Positions 37,992 through 50,264 of a stretch of DNA of 64,000 nt are shown one piece after another (position 1 is the stretch's first letter; every line of letters starts with the position of its first letter). The notes under the pieces are model-generated. The model was not told where the DNA came from and ran no database searches. It saw nothing but the letters and a program-made list of their open reading frames with translations. The stretch spans positions 27,332,501 to 27,396,500 of the forward strand of contig NC_080412.1 in NCBI RefSeq assembly GCF_030265065.1. Reading direction: 5' to 3'. Both the position numbers and the translations under genes were made by a program. This DNA is from Corythoichthys intestinalis. Its lineage: Eukaryota > Chordata > Actinopteri > Syngnathiformes > Syngnathidae.

Positions 37992-38057
37992 CACTATGTC
38001 GTCGACGGTGCCCCCCAAAAGCTGGCCCGCACTCGTATACCTGAGGGAAACTTTATA
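37992..38057 (-). other. ttc3: possible non-coding 5' exon of TTC3
   Basis: A good donor (GTAAGA) at the low-coordinate side and a T-rich acceptor (CCTTTTATTTTAG) at the other. The 66-70-base body has no start codon that joins the TTC3 frame. The first coding exon at 34263-34348 has an acceptor upstream of the ATG, so at least one 5' exon must exist. This is the only candidate I can offer; it lies next to a decayed repeat (38195-38330). Confidence 0.25.
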
Positions 38058-38564
38058 TCCTAAAATAAAAAGGGAACATTGCTTAAAATAAATCGAGAAA
38101 ACGTAACCCTCTTCGTAAAAGGATAAAACTGAATGCTGCGCTTCTGCTTTTCCAAGTTTGAACGCCCACCTATCCGTTCCAATAATAGATATCATATATA
38201 ATAGCTCTAGATGCTGCGTTAATAACCAGCGGCCATCTTAAAGCGGTAGTGAATTATTTTTTTCTGTTTCTTTTTCGTTTATAACAGACTTTGGGAACGT
38301 GGCTATGATTCAGGCTGTAGGTTGAAAAAACATTTAATTAATTTGAACTCTGGAGTTCTTTTTCTGCATCTATGTTCAGAAATATGTTGAAAATTGAACA
38401 ATGAATATCTATTTTATAGTACACGCTTCGTTGACCACGCTCGTCCTCATTGTATTACAGCCCGCAGTGGATATCTAGTTTTATGTATACGATGTCTATA
38501 ACGTCGGTGTTTTTGGACGCAACATGGACAGGTAAAAGTAAAAGGGAGGGGAGATTTTCTAAAG

Positions 38565-39190
38565 ACTTGGGTTTTGCCTAGAAAATATCTATTGAGAAAT
38601 AAAGTTAATGAAATCACACTCAAAATACTTTACAGGTGTTATCCTGTAAAAACAACAATGGTGAAATTTAAAATTTATATTGATACATTATGTTCTTTTT
38701 GTGCAACAGCAAAGGAAACTATCTCCCATTTGTTTTGGGAATGTACATACTCTAACGTATTTTGGGTTGACTTTTAATTTTATCAACTCCAAAGTTGAGC
38801 CCTCATTAAAATTACTTTTTAGACATATTTTGTTTGGCCCTATCTAACGATGACAAACTAGAAATGGATAAAAGATATGTTATCAATCTTATTTTAATTT
38901 CGGCAAAATTTCAACTTCACTGTGTAAAATATGCGACTCAAAGACCAAATTGTTATGTTTTTGGAAAAATGTTTTCTTTATATTTGGACGATTTAAGTTC
39001 CTCTTTAAACCCAAAGGCTATAAAGACCAAAAGACATTGCAAACAATACAGCTTGTATTGAAAATAACCCTGACCCTTGTATTTATTGTTTTTGTTGTTG
39101 TAAATTGTTGTTTATATGTGAATTGTCCTGCCCTATGTTTGTATATTTGTATTTGTTGTTAATAAAGTTTGTTTAAAAAAAAAAAAAAAA
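38565..39190 (+). mobile_element. LINE (L1/Tx1-like), 5'-truncated 3' end with poly(A)
   Basis: Perfect 13-bp duplication AGATTTTCTAAAG at 38552-38564 and 39191-39203. The frame at 38574-38777 reads ILYRCYPVKTTMVKFKI ... ETISHLFWECTYSNVFW, the C-terminal zinc-knuckle region of L1-type reverse transcriptases. An AATAAA precedes a poly(A) tail. The clean duplication and tail suggest a fairly recent insertion. Confidence 0.9.
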
Positions 39191-39352
39191 AGATTTTCTA
39201 AAGTGTTATTTTTGTATCATGTTACAAAAATAGAGAATGATAAAAAAAAAAAAAAAAATGCATGTTTGAATGATAAATCTTTCCTAGTTCCTTCTTCTAT
39301 TCCGGAATTCATAGTGGTAGTCAGACTGGTTTTGCACTGCACAGCTGGTCGT

Positions 39353-40730
39353 CAGTGGCGGTTCTAGGATTTTTCTGAAACAGGATAAAAAAAGGGGCTA
39401 CATGTAACCCTCAGGGGCCAAGTGTCGTTGCCATCAATGTTCAGCGTTTGTTTTGGTCAACAAGGCAATTAGCAGATTATCCTGCGTTTGGCAGTAAAAA
39501 AAAAAAAAAAAAAGTAAAAGCAGTAAAGTTTGTAATAATTTGTATTTAATCATACTGTATAGAAGTAAGGATACAATAAACAATAAAGAAACATGTTTTT
39601 GGGAAATACTTCTAAAACTGATCTCAATGGTTAAACAGAGCTTTTCCCATATTAAATGACGATTTACACGTTGCTATTTGTTCCTGTTTTGCTTCCGTGT
39701 TCATCATCACCTAATCACGAGACCAGTTTCCAGTCTCCGTCCGGTTTGCCACAGCTCTGTACTCCCCATAAACTAAGGTGGCGCCAACTTTGACGAACAA
39801 AAAAAGCAACAACAAAAAAAAACGGCGTTACGAATCTCAAAGGATTCAAGAAAATGTTTGATATACAGTAGCTATATATTTCCCTTTATTCACATGAGTA
39901 CATATCTGTTCATTTCACATGGTTGTACATGATATTTTCGAAGATGTATGTTTTATCTGCGTACAAGGACTTTTCTCCCATTGTTATGTCTAGCTATGGG
40001 CGGCACTAGGCTGGTTTGTTTTTTTTTTCCACAGTTTGTGGAAGACAGCAGATATAAAACGGAATGCGCGCGGAGATTAGGGACACATCTTGTGTGTCCC
40101 GCCAGTTTCTCTGTCTTTCCTCACTAAATGTAATCTGGGTACTTTCTTTTTGTCCCTGAATTGTGTGTTGTCATGTCCTGTTCGTGAAAAGAATTAAAGA
40201 GCCTGTAAAATGGAAAAATCAACTTTGTTTTCCTTCAACAACAAGAGAAGCAAAACAATGATGTACATTCATTTGGCGGGGGTTTCCTACGTTATTTAGC
40301 ATGTGGATCCATTGACCGTGGCAAACATAATAAGTCTTTACGCTTTTATATATTTAGTCAGTAATGAAAATTAAAATGGATGGAGCAATTATATTGTCTG
40401 TGCGAGTGCTGTTAATGCATTACCAAATGGTATACTTCTATGGTGTTAAATCAAGGCCAAAAGTATTATAATCTGAAAAAAAGAAACGATTGCAAAAGAA
40501 TTTTTTGAAACTGAATGTTTAAAGTTTTATTCTTGAATCTTTCAAAAGCAAAAATAATGTTTTATTTTTTTTCCCCAGTTAAAAAGTTGATATTTTCAGG
40601 TTCAAAGATTTTTTTTCACATTCATATCGTATTCTGGCAACGGTGGAGGTCATTTTGTGCTAGTCAATATTTTGATCTAGTTGCAGTACCATTTTTGGCC
40701 ATCAGTCCTACATTCTGCACCTTTAACATA
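39353..40730. other. intergenic, partial hAT start and unassigned sequence
   Basis: 'cagtggcggttctaggattt' at 39353 is the usual left end of a fish hAT family, but no right end follows. The rest, including a TATA-like 'agatataaaacgg' near 40055, cannot be assigned. Confidence 0.4.
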
Positions 40731-40739
40731 TTCTAGAAC

Positions 40740-40955
40740 AGGGGTGCCCAATCCCAGTCCTCGAGAGCCCCTATCCAGCTTGTTTTCCATGTCTCCCTCC
40801 TCTAATACACCTGAATCAACTAATCAGGATCGTTATCAGGCTGCTGCAGAGCTTGCTGATGAGCTGATTATTTGATTCAGGTGTGTTAAAGGAGGGAGAC
40901 ACGGAAAACAAGCTGGATAGGGGCTCTCGAGGACTGGGATTGGGAACCCCTGCAG
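40740..40955. mobile_element. palindromic hAT MITE
   Basis: Duplication TCTAGAAC at 40732-40739 and 40956-40963. Its two halves are near-perfect inverted copies (aggggtgcccaatcccagtc with gactgggattgggaacccct; aaaacaagctggatagggg). About 216 bp. Confidence 0.92.
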
Positions 40956-41827
40956 TCTAGAACAGTGGTTCTTAACCTTGTTAAAGGTACTGAACCCGAT
41001 GAGTTTCACATGTGTATTAACCGAACCCTTTGGAATTAGATTTTTTTTTAAATTAAAAATCGATATATCCAAGCTAGCAAACTAAAACCTACGTGAATTT
41101 CAATTTAATAAAAATTCTCATTTAGACGGCATGTTTTAAATTTCAAACAGGCCAAAATGTATGTTTTTATCTTTATTCCTGCAAAATCATTAGACCACTA
41201 AACCAAGACTGGCCATATAGAATTTTTCATTCAAATTTGGACGAATATATCTTATATTGTTCAACATTAAACCTGCATGGTTGCATTAATCTTGACCGTG
41301 CAGTTTCTGTCATGTTGGCATCTCAAATGAAATCAAATTTAATTAAACACTCTTCACAAAATGATTGCCAAATTTGTACATAAAGTTATTTGGTTAAAAA
41401 AAACATGAATCTCACAAATCCAATAAACAATATTAATTTACAACAAATAATTCTGCCTTTTGATTTGCTTTTCACATTGGAAAATAAAATTAAACTTGAT
41501 TTATATCATAGTTTCCATTTTCATGTCAACATTCTCATATTATCACATCCTTGCCTCACATACTATTTTCATGGCGTAAAATGTGATGCTAATGTTTTTT
41601 TATGTTAATGCATTGTACGCCACCCGTAGGTGTGTTATACTTCCTCATACCAAGTGAGAGTCAACATTCAACTGAGCAAACCAGTTTCTCCTCCCATCAG
41701 AGAGAGGACTAGCAATTGAAAGAATTGGAATAAAGCCTGTAAATTGGGGACTTATCCAAAACCTGGTTTAAAACTCCATGATGCCTAGATTTAGTCAGCA
41801 TTCAAAAATAGGGCCCTGCGTGTCTTA

Positions 41828-42415
41828 GATGCCGTTTACATGGCGACTCTGCGACACGAAGACGCAATGACTGTGTTGCGGAGTGGCCTCGCGTGCATAT
41901 GATATCGGCGAAGAAGAAAAATTCTGAATCTTCCTCCAAAGTGGAGAAATCGGATTGCGGGGGATTGAGGGGGGCTTCCTCGGCATGCATATCAAAGGCT
42001 ACCGCGGCGCGAGACCGCGCCGATAACGTCATCACTCGTACACATCACATTGGGCGTGAGCAGCGGTGCTACTAAAATTTAAAAACAGCAAATATGGCGG
42101 AATGTCGGCTTTAATTCAGTGTTTTAATAATATTTTTTAAATTAAATATATTGAATGTTTCCATTTTTGTGCCTTTTAGAGCAAAACAAAAATGCCATTT
42201 CTTCGAGTGGTTGGCATATTTATTTCCGAGCTGAGGGAGCTTGGTGGGGTCAAAGTGCATCATTCTCTGTCGCCCTGGAAATCTGCACTGCCCACTAGGG
42301 CCTGGCATGAATACTATATCGTTTTCATGCGGAATTGCGGCTTTGTTCGAATGGAGACGCAAATGCAAATTTGACATTTTTCGTATTCTCGGAGAGTCAC
42401 CATGTAAACGGCCCC
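41828..42415. mobile_element. Harbinger-like MITE, nested
   Basis: TTA on both sides (41825-41827, 42416-42418). Ends gccgtttacatggcgactct and gagtcaccatgtaaacggcc. The 3-bp TTA target points to PIF/Harbinger; no transposase. Confidence 0.65.
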
Positions 42416-42440
42416 TTAATCTTCACGGAACCCCTTAGAC

Positions 42441-42672
42441 CACAGATGTCAAACCGATTCCAGAAAGGGCCTAGTGGGTGCAGGTTTGCTTTCCAACCAA
42501 TGAAGAGGACACCTTTTCACCAAGTAGATCTTTTACATCTGTAATCAGTTAAATTTTGTCAAGCGCTGCTTGTTTCAGCAGGAAGTTCATTGGTTAAACT
42601 CTCTGCGCGCTATCTGTTGGAACAAAATCCAGCACCCACTAGGCCCTTTCTGGAATCGGTTTGACACCTGTG
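42441..42672. mobile_element. palindromic hAT MITE, nested
   Basis: Perfect duplication CCTTAGAC at 42433-42440 and 42673-42680. Inverted halves: tgtcaaaccgattccagaaa with tttctggaatcggtttgaca. About 232 bp. Confidence 0.93.
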
Positions 42673-42731
42673 CCTTAGACTGACTCATCGAACCCCTGGG
42701 GTTCGACCGAACCCAGGTTAAGAAACACTGC

Positions 42732-44975
42732 TCTAGAAACAATATTATCTCATTCTCTCTAACTTCAGAAAAGAGAGATTCACCGATTGCCATGCTTTGT
42801 GCTAAAATGGGAACAGGACCACTTCAGGGGACATTCAAATTAGAATGTCGCCTAACACTGCCACTAATGACACTGTAGTTAAAATGCAACTAACAGACTA
42901 GTACAAAACAAATTAACTTTCACTGCCATTGACGACACTAGCCATCAAATTAACTTCAACTGGGATGGCTGGCATTGAATGATCATGTTTCAGTGGTAGA
43001 CGTCCAATCCATTTTGACTGTGACAAGTCAAAATGGATTGGACGTCTATCGCTGTCAATGACGATCAATAAGTTAATTTATGAAATAATTTGTTTTCTAC
43101 ATTTCAGGATTGTAAGTGGTAATATGTGTGTTCAATGTAAAAATTGTTCATTTTTAGAGCAGCTCTGGTCTGTCTATCTATCACCATCAATGGGAGCCAA
43201 TGATAACACTGGCAAAATGCTTCCTAGATAAAAGTAGTGAAACTTTACTAGATTTGGGTCACTACAACAGAAAAATGACGTAAAAGTGTCAATTAGCTTT
43301 AGTTTTTGAGATACAATAAGACTCAGACTAGTCCACAAGGCAGCGGGACAGTGTAGAATCATGAAAAAGGACACATTTGTTCTCTTTGAACTAGTTGAGG
43401 CTTTATATCACGCACAGGTCTCGTGTCTTCTCATATGAACTCACAGAAGGTCAGGGAAGTAAATAATAGCCTAGCTCTAAAAGGCCTAAAAGGCTAGAGT
43501 GAGCCCCTATCCCACTTAAGACGAGCCTTTATATTCCCTTTGTTCTACCACCTGGCCGGGAGGTTGCTGGCTGCACCCTGCTGTGACATACTGGTTACCT
43601 TTTCTATGTAGATACATATCTACACACATCATCAAAGTTTCTTTTTTAAAGATGTAGGCACAACTGAAGAAGAAAAAAGTCGATTTTGTAATTTTAAAGG
43701 TTTTTCTATTTTATTTTTGTCATTATACAAACAGTGGAAGAACACTGAAAGAAGAATATTGACTACTCAGCGACCTTGGCCACGACACTCCTTGTAATCA
43801 AAACACTATTTGTCTCTGGTACAAAGTAGACAGATCACATTGCTATGAGACAATAAATGATTACTGTATGTGTGACGAAGTGAAAAGAACAGATGTACGG
43901 TATATATACGGGAATAAAAGGAAATATATGTCTAAACAATTGATTAAACAGAGGAGAAATCCCTTCTATATTCCCTCAAAATATCACTGTCTCACCCTCT
44001 TCTACTATCACATGTACTGCAAAGTACTTCTTTGGCCTAACCTTTAAACCTTTTAAAGCTCTATAAAAGTGACCCTATAAATTAATACATGACTAATAAC
44101 TCTGCACATGTACAACGATATCGACCTAAAATTTGTCTGCAATTTCAGAATATAATCGTACTTTGACATACCACGCTGTTTACAGTGTATTGCATAAATC
44201 CTGGTGTTCTGAAAGTGGATTCATTAATGTAGACACATTTCATAATTGTTGGAACACACATCGAATGTCAAATGTAGAAACTTGTAAAACCGATATTATA
44301 TAATTTCACTAATGTAGGGGTGGAACTTAGGGGGGATGCCTCTTGGGGGCCTGGTTTGAGGGGCGTAAAGTGGGCGTGGTTATGCAAGGGTAAAACAGAA
44401 AGGTAAGATCAGGGGTGCGCCAAGTGCTCCCAAAGCTACTTTTCAGGGACACAACCTCCCACGATCTACCTTAACAACAGGGGTTGGGGGGGTGTGCTGC
44501 AAAAGCCCAAAACGTTGCTCACACAACATAATTAACTACGTGAATACATTAAACAAAAATGTTATATTTTTTTGATGCCATGAGTTACCCACACTGGCGT
44601 TGCGATCGTGGACGGGTCAATCACGATCAACGTAATGGGCACCCCTGGGTAGGATGTTGCGCGGAGCTGTAAAATAGTGTTAAAATATCCCTGCCTGCTG
44701 CTTGGCCAGTTGTCTAGAGGGGCTTGCAAAAAAATTTCCACTTGTGACCCCCCCACACACACACACTCACCCCGAATGATCATCTTCAGAGGTCTGCGAA
44801 AGTGTGTAAGCACCCGTGCGTAACTGTCCACTCGCACCCCCCCCTATTGACTAATCTACTCAGGGGGTCCCGTTTATGCTCATCGCACCCGGGCTGTGTT
44901 CACATTTGTTCTGCCACTGCACCAATGTATCATTGTAATCAAACTTTGATATGAAATATCTTGAATACTTTAGCC
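42732..44975. other. intergenic, dispersed motif and unassigned sequence
   Basis: A double copy of the dispersed 'gacgtccaatcc' motif at 42915-43080, forming a hairpin around 43000-43040. 43555-43625 resembles 37430-37500. 44286-44900 is G/C-rich with short homopolymers and a (CA) run; no gene or element ends seen. Confidence 0.4.
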
Positions 44976-45874
44976 CAGTGTTTTTCAACCTTTTCTGAGT
45001 CACGGCACGTTTTTACATTGGAAAAAATCTCGCGGCACACCACGAACCAAAAATGTTCCAAATTACTTTCTGTACAGTATACTGAATTATAATAAAATTT
45101 CTCATAATTTATACTTACTCAGTGTGAAACTTGAGCCTGTTTGATCTTCATGTGATGTAAAGCACTTTGAATTTGCCTTGTGTTGAATTGTGCTATAGAA
45201 ATAAATTTGCCTTGCCTTGCCTTGGATGAACACAAAGCCGATATCCTGGCAGGAATCTTTATCAACAGCTCTAAGTCTCTCTCTGTTTTTATTTTTTATT
45301 GCAGTTAGGCTTGAAAAGCTCGGAATTATCAGACAAAGGAACTTTAGTAATGTCTTTAACCGCATCAGGGCCGACTTTTTGGATTTAGCAATAAGGTAAA
45401 TGGTGTTATACTTGTACGGCGCCTTTCAAGCTTTCAAGGCCCTCAAAGTGCTTTACACTATCTCGCCATCCACCTAATGGTGACGCAGCACCAGGAGCAA
45501 CGTGGGGTTCAGTATCTTGCTCAAGAACTGCTCGGATTTCTAGCCATCAGCCACCTTGCTGTCCTCGACAGTGCGTTGGAATAAAACACAGGGGGAGGAT
45601 TGACGGTCATCACATATGGATAAAATAGAAAGAACACTTTTGTGTATATCGACACTTTACAAGACAAATAATGTACAGTAGACATGCTGGGGTCCACATT
45701 GTCGCAGACAGCATGGTGGCTGATGGCTAAAATCTGAGCAGTTCTTGAACACAACACGAGCAATACCTCGCTCATCTGCACACGACCGAGAACTTTCTAG
45801 CTACTCCTTCCTTCCCACTGCAAAAAAAAAAAAAAAAAGCGACATTGGGTAATTTTTCACAGTGAAAAACACCG
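44976..45874. mobile_element. hAT, 'cagtgtttttcaacc' family
   Basis: Perfect duplication CTTTAGCC at 44968-44975 and 45875-45882. Ends cagtgtttttcaaccttttc and agtgaaaaacaccg. Inside, 45150-45235 looks like a fish LINE 3' tail ending in TTGCC repeats, and 45400-45545 is a common fish repeat (acggcgcctttcaagc). Confidence 0.9.
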
Positions 45875-45882
45875 CTTTAGCC

Positions 45883-47137
45883 AACCAGCGATCAAATCTT
45901 TAATTTTCCAATCGATGTCACGACAGCAAGTATGATTTAGCTATATTTATCTCTTAAGCAGATATTTCCCCCAAATTTTGTAGACCAGTGTAATAATAAA
46001 ACAAAGACAATAATGAAACATTTATTTTAATTATTTTAAACTTTGTTTTGCTTTCCTTTTTCAGGGATATCATCAACAAAACATGGTTATTGACTAAATT
46101 TTCTCGTCGAAGAGCACAGTGAAAGGAGAGCCTGCTTGCCCTGACGGGACACGGTGGATTCCTCAGGTGAGGGGAAGATGGTGTGCCTGTCGAACCTGTA
46201 TGTCGAGGAGTGGAAGATGCCTATCTAATTGGACTCGTGGTGGTGGGATTCACGCTGATTGGAGTTGGAGGAAGCCTACCCTACAGCTATTTTTGAGGGA
46301 TGTTGGTGGCACGCCCAGAATCGGATGAGCTGCCCAAATTGATGTAAGGCTCTGATAAGGCTGCTGGCGTTCAGATGGGGGAGCTGCACTACAAGCTGCA
46401 TTTGGCGTGTGACCAGGATGTTGAGGTCAACTTGGACACGGTGCTTGACCTCTTCCATGGGAGGGATGCCAACTAGACGTGGACTGGGAGCCTGGCATGA
46501 AAGAGGCCCGAAAAGGCACGAAAATTCAACAGATTCGACATCGCAGAGCCAAATTGAAGTGGCTTTCACACTGTGTCAAAACAAGTTAATTTGTGAATGC
46601 TTATCTGCGTCTCAGCCCGCATCCCTTACTTCCTGCTACATTGGACTTATAAACTTTCACACACTCACAAAGGACTGATAAACCTCCACGCCCTATGATT
46701 CACGCATTCTTGTACTGTGTCCCCACCCCACCACCAGTGGGAGGATGTATGAATATGGCACGTGTCATTTGGTCGTTGCGCCTGCCCACGTCCTTGTAAC
46801 AGACCTTCGTCCAATCCGATTCTTACCTTAAATGGTGTCAACGTTTTTACTTTTGGTGTCTAGTGTATGTGCTTTTTGATGTCCGGGTTTCTTTCTCAAA
46901 CCGGTCATTCCGCTTCCATTGAAGGGGAGTGAAAGGTCAGGTCCCCCACCATTGTTTTTTATTTAACACTGATAATTTACAACACACTGATATTACATTT
47001 CTCCAATGTAATATGTGATGTTATAATTGTCTCGGTCGGGCTGAACCTGAAATGCACTTCGTTACACTTGTTGGAATGACAAATAAAGCAACTCTAACAA
47101 CGCAAGCAGCTATCACATACTGTATGAAACACAAATA
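45883..47137. other. intergenic, possible old coding or element fragment
   Basis: 46090-46560 is GC-richer than its surroundings and has short frames on both strands, but none matches a family I know and all are broken within about 100 codons. The stretch 46990-47100 looks like the AT-rich end of an element. Unassigned. Confidence 0.3.
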
Positions 47138-48312
47138 CAGTGGGGCAAATAAGTATTTAGTCAACCACCGATTGTGCAAGTTCTCCTACTTGAAAAAATT
47201 AGAGAGGCCTGTAATTGTCAACATGGGTAAACCTCAACCATGAGAGACAGAATGTGGAAAAAAAAACAGAAAATCACATTGTTTGATTTTTAAAGAATTT
47301 ATTTCCAAATTAGAGTAGAAAATAAGTATTTGGTCACCAACAAAAAAGCAAGATTTCTGGCTCCAAAAGAGGTCTAACTTCCTCTAACTAGGTCTAACGA
47401 GGCTCCACTCGTTACCTGTATTAATGGTACCCGTTTTAACTCATTACCGGTATAAAAGACACCTGTCCACAATTTCAGTCAGTCACACTCCAAACTCCAC
47501 TATGACCAAGACCAAAGAGCTGTCGAAGGACACCAGAGACAAAATTGTAGACCTGCACCAGGCTGGGAAGATTGAATCTGCAATAGGTAAAACGCTTGAT
47601 AATCTCCCTCGATCTGGGGCTCCATGCAAGATATAACACCATTTACCATCTCACCCAGTGGCGTCAAAATGATAACAAGAACGGTGAGTAAAAATCCCAG
47701 AACCACACGGGGGGACCTAGTGAATGACCTACAGAGAGCTGGGACCACAGTAACAAAGGGTACTATCACTAAAACAATGCGCCGCCAGGGACTCAAAACC
47801 TGCACTGCCAGACGTGTCTCCCTGCTGAAGCCAGTACACGTCCAGGCCCGTCTGCGGTTCGCTAGAGAGCATTTGGATGATCCAGAAGAGGACTGGGAGT
47901 ATGTGTTATGGTCAGATGAAACCAAAATATAACTCTTTGGTAGAAACACAGGTTCTCGTGTTTGGAGGAGAAAGAATACTGAATTGCATCTGAAGAACAC
48001 CATACCTACTTTCTTTACACCAAGCGAAGAGTGAAGAGTTACAGAAAACATTTGGCCTCCGTTATTGCCAAGAAAGGGTACATAAGAAAGTACTGAGATG
48101 AACATTTGGTATTGACCAAATACTTATTTTCCACAATGACATGCAAATAAATTCTTTAAAAATCAAACAATGTGATTTTCTGTATTTTTTCCCCACATTC
48201 TGTCTCTCATGGTTGAGGTTTACCCATGTTGACAATTACAGGCCTCTCTAATATTTTCAAGTGGGAGAACTTGCACAAGTAGGGGTTGACTAAATACTTA
48301 TTTGCCCCACTG
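47138..48312 (+). mobile_element. Tc1/mariner element, internally deleted
   Basis: TA on both sides (47136-47137, 48313-48314). Inverted ends of about 200 bp start CAGTGGGGCAAATAAGTATT. The transposase remnant (plus strand, about 47500-48030) reads [19 protein letters not shown], then [19 protein letters not shown] and [17 protein letters not shown], then WSDETK followed by a stop. The helix-turn-helix region has lost a block before LPRSG, and everything after the first catalytic Asp is lost, so it cannot encode active enzyme. Confidence 0.95.
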
Positions 48313-48588
48313 TAAATGGTGGTTCCTTGCATTGTAACCGATTATATTCTATTCACACTATATACTGTATATTAATAAAGATTAAAGCAACACTAGGTAA
48401 CTTTTCAACCTTTATAAAAAATTTTCATAAATATTTGTAATCATATGTTGACTGACAACTAGTTGAATTACACCTCTTTTATATCTTGAGGGGTCTGTAT
48501 TGCTTTCACTGGCACTATTGAACTTTGAGGAGGGTGGCAGGACCCCTCCCACACAAAAAAAACTAAAAATGTGCTGACTGCTTTACAG

Positions 48589-49056
48589 CAGTGGTCCCCA
48601 ACCAGTGGGCCGCATTTGCTACCAGGCCGCAGAGAAATCATAAATCATTTGTTAACGATCGCAATCTGGCCTGTGACTGTGGCCTTGATGCATCAATATC
48701 TCTATTTACTCTATAGACTAATCTGAGTAAAGTTTTGAGTAAGTCGCCATGTAGACCACACCTACAGCAGCCCAGAGTCTGTCAATGTAAACAGTAACTT
48801 TAGCTGCTGTTGGCTGTGTGCTGCAGCGACGTCTTTGGACAGCATTTTATGGGGAAAAGGCCACCTGCTGAGCCAGAAGAGGAGCCTACAGCCAAGTCCA
48901 TTCTGCAAAGTGTGGGGCTAAAAGCTAGAAAACGAGGCAACAAAAGCGAATGCACTGAAAGCATCATACCTCATGGTGAACCGTATTGCTAAAGCCAAGA
49001 AACCTCATTATGTTTGCGACCACAGATATGTGCCGTCAAGTTTTAGGAGAGACCGC

Positions 49057-49095
<39 letters not shown>

Positions 49096-49261
49096 TTGAT
49101 TCAGCACATGGTAAGTGACATTTTCCCTGCACTTAATATTCATTTTCAGCCAAGTCGTGTTATTTTATATTTACTGTCATTTTCTGCCACACATTACCGG
49201 TCCGCGAAATAAAAGCCCACATTACACCGGTCCGCGGTGCAAAAAAGGTTGGGGACCACTG
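48589..49261 (+). mobile_element. hAT, 'cagtggtccccaacc' family, with coding relic
   Basis: Flanks CTTTACAG and TTTTACGG (6 of 8). Ends cagtggtccccaaccagtgg and ggttggggaccactg. A short relic frame at 48810-48992 (GKRPPAEPEEEPT, RGNKSECTESII) is shared with the copy at 50992-51700 and is probably left from the autonomous element's protein. Poly(A) tract at about 49060-49093. Confidence 0.85.
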
Positions 49262-50264
49262 TTTTACGGCATACGTCACTTACCTCTTTCCCCATTCATT
49301 ATAAAGTTGGTAGTCCATGCACATGCTTTTGCGCAAATTCTGCAAAGATGGCGGAGCAACAAGAGCCAAAATGTTTTGTCTGAGAAGGAAAAACAAGGAA
49401 GGCTACCACGGACTACACAATAAACATTGGCCTGGCTTTCACTCGCTGGCGTGACGACCCCAACCAACCGAACTCGTCAGCACTGATGAGTTTGGGTGTT
49501 ACTCACATGTTACTAATCGTCTTATGCTGTTGTTTAGCTATAACTGGATTCATTACCTTATTACTATTCATCCTTCCTTTGATTGATTGAATATTTTATG
49601 ACACTGCGGGTGTGCGCTGGTCCTCATAGGAAACGCAGCGCTGGTCATCATGGGAAACTCAGTCTTCCTTAAGGCAAAACACTACCGCTTTTGTCCACTG
49701 GCATCGCCAAAATCGACCAAAACTGAAAAGTTACTGAGTGTTGCTTGAATTGCGAGACATCTCATATTAACACAAATAGAGGATACAAGATATGATGTAA
49801 TGATGCCCAAAGGGGAAATTCTGGTGTCAAAGCAGATATAAATATATGAATAGATAGATATAGATAAATAGAATAAGAAATAGATTAAAAATGATAATCA
49901 TCAAATATGGACATAAATGGGGAATTTAACACACACTGTATTAATACAGTAGCACTGTAAAGTTTTATTCCTAAATGCAAATATTAGGTATACAAAAAAA
50001 TTGAGTGATTTTTTTGTGTGCCTAAAACTAGTTCTTATACTTACTGTAGCAATTTCTTACTATGTGTTTTAAATCTATTTATTATTTTAATTTTGAAAAC
50101 TATCTCTTTTTTTTTTCCTTTGGCAACCATTAAGGACTGGTTTTATTGTTGTTGTGTTTTTAATCCTACTTTTCTGAGACTAGAGGCCTCTGACACTATT
50201 ATCTGGCTATGGCCTATCTTTTAGAAACATTGCAAAGAAATAAAAAAAGAACTGGGGTCTCCTC
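49262..50264. other. intergenic and probable 3' UTR of the unnamed gene
   Basis: AT-rich. Minus-strand AATAAA candidates at 50142-50147 and 50088-50093, about 120-180 bases past the stop of the next gene, which supports that stop being the true end. Confidence 0.45.

Larger units (their letters stand above)
40963..42731. mobile_element. hAT, 'cagtggttcttaacc' family, with nested MITEs
   Basis: Ends cagtggttcttaaccttg and caggttaagaaacactg. Flanks GTCTAGAA and CTCTAGAA (7 of 8). Two further elements, 41828-42415 and 42441-42672, lie inside. An AT-rich frame at 41390-41608 has no known motif. Confidence 0.85.

Noticed and set aside
39881-40215. TATA-like box, GC-rich stretch and ATTAAA suggesting a promoter or a solo terminal repeat of an old element.
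   Set aside because: No defined ends, no flanking duplication and no second copy, so I do not call it.
46090-46560. GC-richer stretch with short frames on both strands.
   Set aside because: No frame exceeds about 100 codons, none matches a family I know, and no splice pattern joins them.
47500-48105. A 201-codon frame on the minus strand.
   Set aside because: It is antisense to the Tc1 transposase remnant, which reads on the plus strand with recognisable motifs.
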